NCBI RefSeq assembly: GCF_965662675.1
Contig: NZ_CBFIIK010000130.1
Location: 1-6,872 of the forward strand
DNA length: 6,872 nt
Direction: 5' to 3'
Origin: Roseicyclus sp965662675
GTDB lineage: Bacteria > Pseudomonadota > Alphaproteobacteria > Rhodobacterales > Rhodobacteraceae
Positions within the stretch are counted from its first letter, which is position 1. The number at the start of each line of letters is the position of its first letter. The notes under the pieces were generated by a model. That model was not told the origin of the DNA. It saw only the letters and a program-made list of their open reading frames with translations, and made no database searches. A program made the position numbers and the translations under genes. Positions 5,528 through 6,872 of this stretch are shown here, in pieces.

Positions 5528-6872
5528 ATGCCCGAGATGAAACAGATCGAGGTGCGCGGCGCGCGCGAACACAACCTCAAGAACATCGACCTCGACATCC
5601 CCCGCGACAAGCTGGTGGTGATCACCGGCCTGTCTGGCTCGGGCAAGTCGAGCCTCGCCTTCGACACGATCTATGCCGAGGGGCAGCGGCGTTATGTCGA
5701 AAGCCTGTCGGCCTATGCGCGCCAGTTCCTCGACATGATGCAAAAGCCCGATGTCGATCACATCTCGGGGTTGTCCCCCGCGATTTCCATCGAGCAAAAG
5801 ACGACGTCGAAGAACCCGCGCTCGACCGTTGGCACGGTGACGGAAATCTACGACTACCTTCGGCTATTGTTCGCCCGCGCGGGCACGCCCTTTAGCCCGA
5901 CCACCGGTCTGCCCATCGAGGCCCAGCAGGTCCAAGATATGGTCGACCGCGTCATGGCGCTGGAGGAGGGGACACGTGCCTATCTTCTGGCCCCCATCGT
6001 GCGCGACCGCAAAGGCGAATACCGCAAGGAATTCATGGAGCTGCGCAAGCAGGGCTTTCAGCGTGTCAAAGTCGATGGCCAGTTCTACGAATTGGATGAG
6101 CCGCCCACGCTCGACAAGAAATTCCGCCATGATATCGATGTTGTGGTCGACCGCATCGTTGTGCGGCCGGGCACCGAGACGCGGCTGGCCGATAGCTTCC
6201 GCACCGCGCTGGATCTGGCCGATGGCATCGCCATCCTCGAGACCGCCCCCGCCGAGGGTGACCCCGAGCGCATCACCTTTTCCGAGAATTTCGCTTGCCC
6301 CGTCTCAGGCTTCACCATCCCCGAAATCGAGCCGCGCCTGTTTTCCTTCAACGCGCCTTTCGGGGCCTGCCCGGTCTGCGACGGCTTGGGGGCCGAGTTG
6401 TTCTTTGACGAGCGCCTGATGGTGCCTGATGCGGCGCTCAGCCTTGAAAACGGGGCCATCGCGCCATGGCGCAAGGGCAAATCCCCCTATTTCACCCAGA
6501 CGATCCAAGCCATCGCGCGCCATTACGGCTTTGACGCGAAAGCGGCGTGGAAAGACTTGCCCGAGGCGGTGCAACAGGTTTTCCTGCGCGGCTCGGGCGA
6601 GGAAGAGATCCCGTTTCGCTATGACGAGGGCGGGCGCGTCTACCAAGTGAAGCGGACCTTCGAGGGCGTGATCCCGAACATGGAACGCCGCTACCGCGAG
6701 ACCGACAGCGCATGGATTCGCGAGGAATTCGAGCAATATCAGAACAACCGATCCTGTGGCGCCTGCGGTGGCTATCGCTTGCGGCCCGAGGCGCTGGCGG
6801 TGAAGATCGCGGGGCTTCATGCCGGCGAGGTGGTGCAGATGAGTATCCGCGAGGCCCTTGCATGGTGCGATA
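5528..6872 (+). CDS. uvrA: UvrA, excinuclease ABC subunit A (N-terminal part, 3' end outside window)
   Basis: UvrA is the damage-sensing ATPase of nucleotide excision repair; as a dimer it loads UvrB onto lesions. The window holds 448 codons of a protein usually near 940-960 residues, with no frameshift or stop. Seen: EVRGAREHNLKNI (8-20), Walker A GLSGSGKS (34-41), RRYVESLSAYARQFL (54-68), the Q-loop region SIEQKTTSKNPRSTVGT (87-103), the UvrB-interaction region after that, the first zinc module (257-284), and EGVIPNMERRYRETDS with CGACGGYRLR near the right edge. The first ABC signature, second zinc module and second ATPase lie outside. In the zinc module the usual four cysteines are Cys257, Ser260, Cys281 and Cys284, so one ligand is replaced. 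ATG 5528 follows AAGGA (5512-5516) at 11 nt and gives the expected N-terminus; ATG 5537 is a less likely alternative. Regulation by LexA is indicated by the SOS box upstream. Confidence 0.97.
   Translation, partial: MPEMKQIEVRGAREHNLKNIDLDIPRDKLVVITGLSGSGKSSLAFDTIYAEGQRRYVESLSAYARQFLDMMQKPDVDHISGLSPAISIEQKTTSKNPRSTVGTVTEIYDYLRLLFARAGTPFSPTTGLPIEAQQVQDMVDRVMALEEGTRAYLLAPIVRDRKGEYRKEFMELRKQGFQRVKVDGQFYELDEPPTLDKKFRHDIDVVVDRIVVRPGTETRLADSFRTALDLADGIAILETAPAEGDPERITFSENFACPVSGFTIPEIEPRLFSFNAPFGACPVCDGLGAELFFDERLMVPDAALSLENGAIAPWRKGKSPYFTQTIQAIARHYGFDAKAAWKDLPEAVQQVFLRGSGEEEIPFRYDEGGRVYQVKRTFEGVIPNMERRYRETDSAWIREEFEQYQNNRSCGACGGYRLRPEALAVKIAGLHAGEVVQMSIREALAWCD

Noticed and set aside
1..6872. A hidden mobile, defence or otherwise novel system
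   Set aside because: Every stretch longer than about 170 nt is covered by a recognisable housekeeping or transporter gene. There is no transposase, integrase, direct-repeat array, tRNA, attachment-like repeat or abrupt change in composition.

Overview
The window looks like ordinary chromosomal housekeeping DNA from an alphaproteobacterium of the Rhodobacteraceae (Rhodobacter/Roseobacter group). The evidence is high GC content (roughly 60-65% by eye), the codon use, the close fit of the UvrA and dihydrolipoyl dehydrogenase sequences to that family, and an alphaproteobacterial-type SOS box (GTTC-N7-GTTC) upstream of uvrA. The species cannot be named from the sequence. All genes lie on the plus strand.

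Positions 1-2719 hold a compact cluster: the 3' part of queA (tRNA queuosine biosynthesis), a YcaD-like MFS transporter starting 60 nt later, and a DUF924-family gene 24 nt after that. The spacing allows one transcript. Positions 2720-2889 form a 170-nt regulatory gap. It has weak hairpins behind the DUF924 gene, a candidate promoter, a near-perfect 22-bp AT-rich palindrome that looks like a repressor operator, and a strong Shine-Dalgarno sequence. These precede lpdA (dihydrolipoyl dehydrogenase, 2890-4284), whose best start is a GTG.

A GC-rich hairpin separates lpdA from a second, unrelated MFS transporter (4330-5452). That gene is interrupted by a run of 10 Ns, across which the reading frame changes because the run does not represent the true length of the missing DNA. 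A consensus LexA site overlaps the stop codon of this gene. Then uvrA (nucleotide excision repair) starts at 5528 and runs off the right edge with about 448 codons present.

The genes do not form one pathway. They are neighbours with separate jobs: tRNA modification, two uncharacterised transporters, the shared E3 subunit of the 2-oxoacid dehydrogenases, and DNA repair. I found no mobile element, CRISPR array, RNA gene, toxin-antitoxin pair or defence system, and no evidence for an undescribed biological system. The points most worth a second look are regulatory (the lpdA palindrome, the LexA site, the intercistronic hairpin) and technical (the gap frame switch and the lpdA start).
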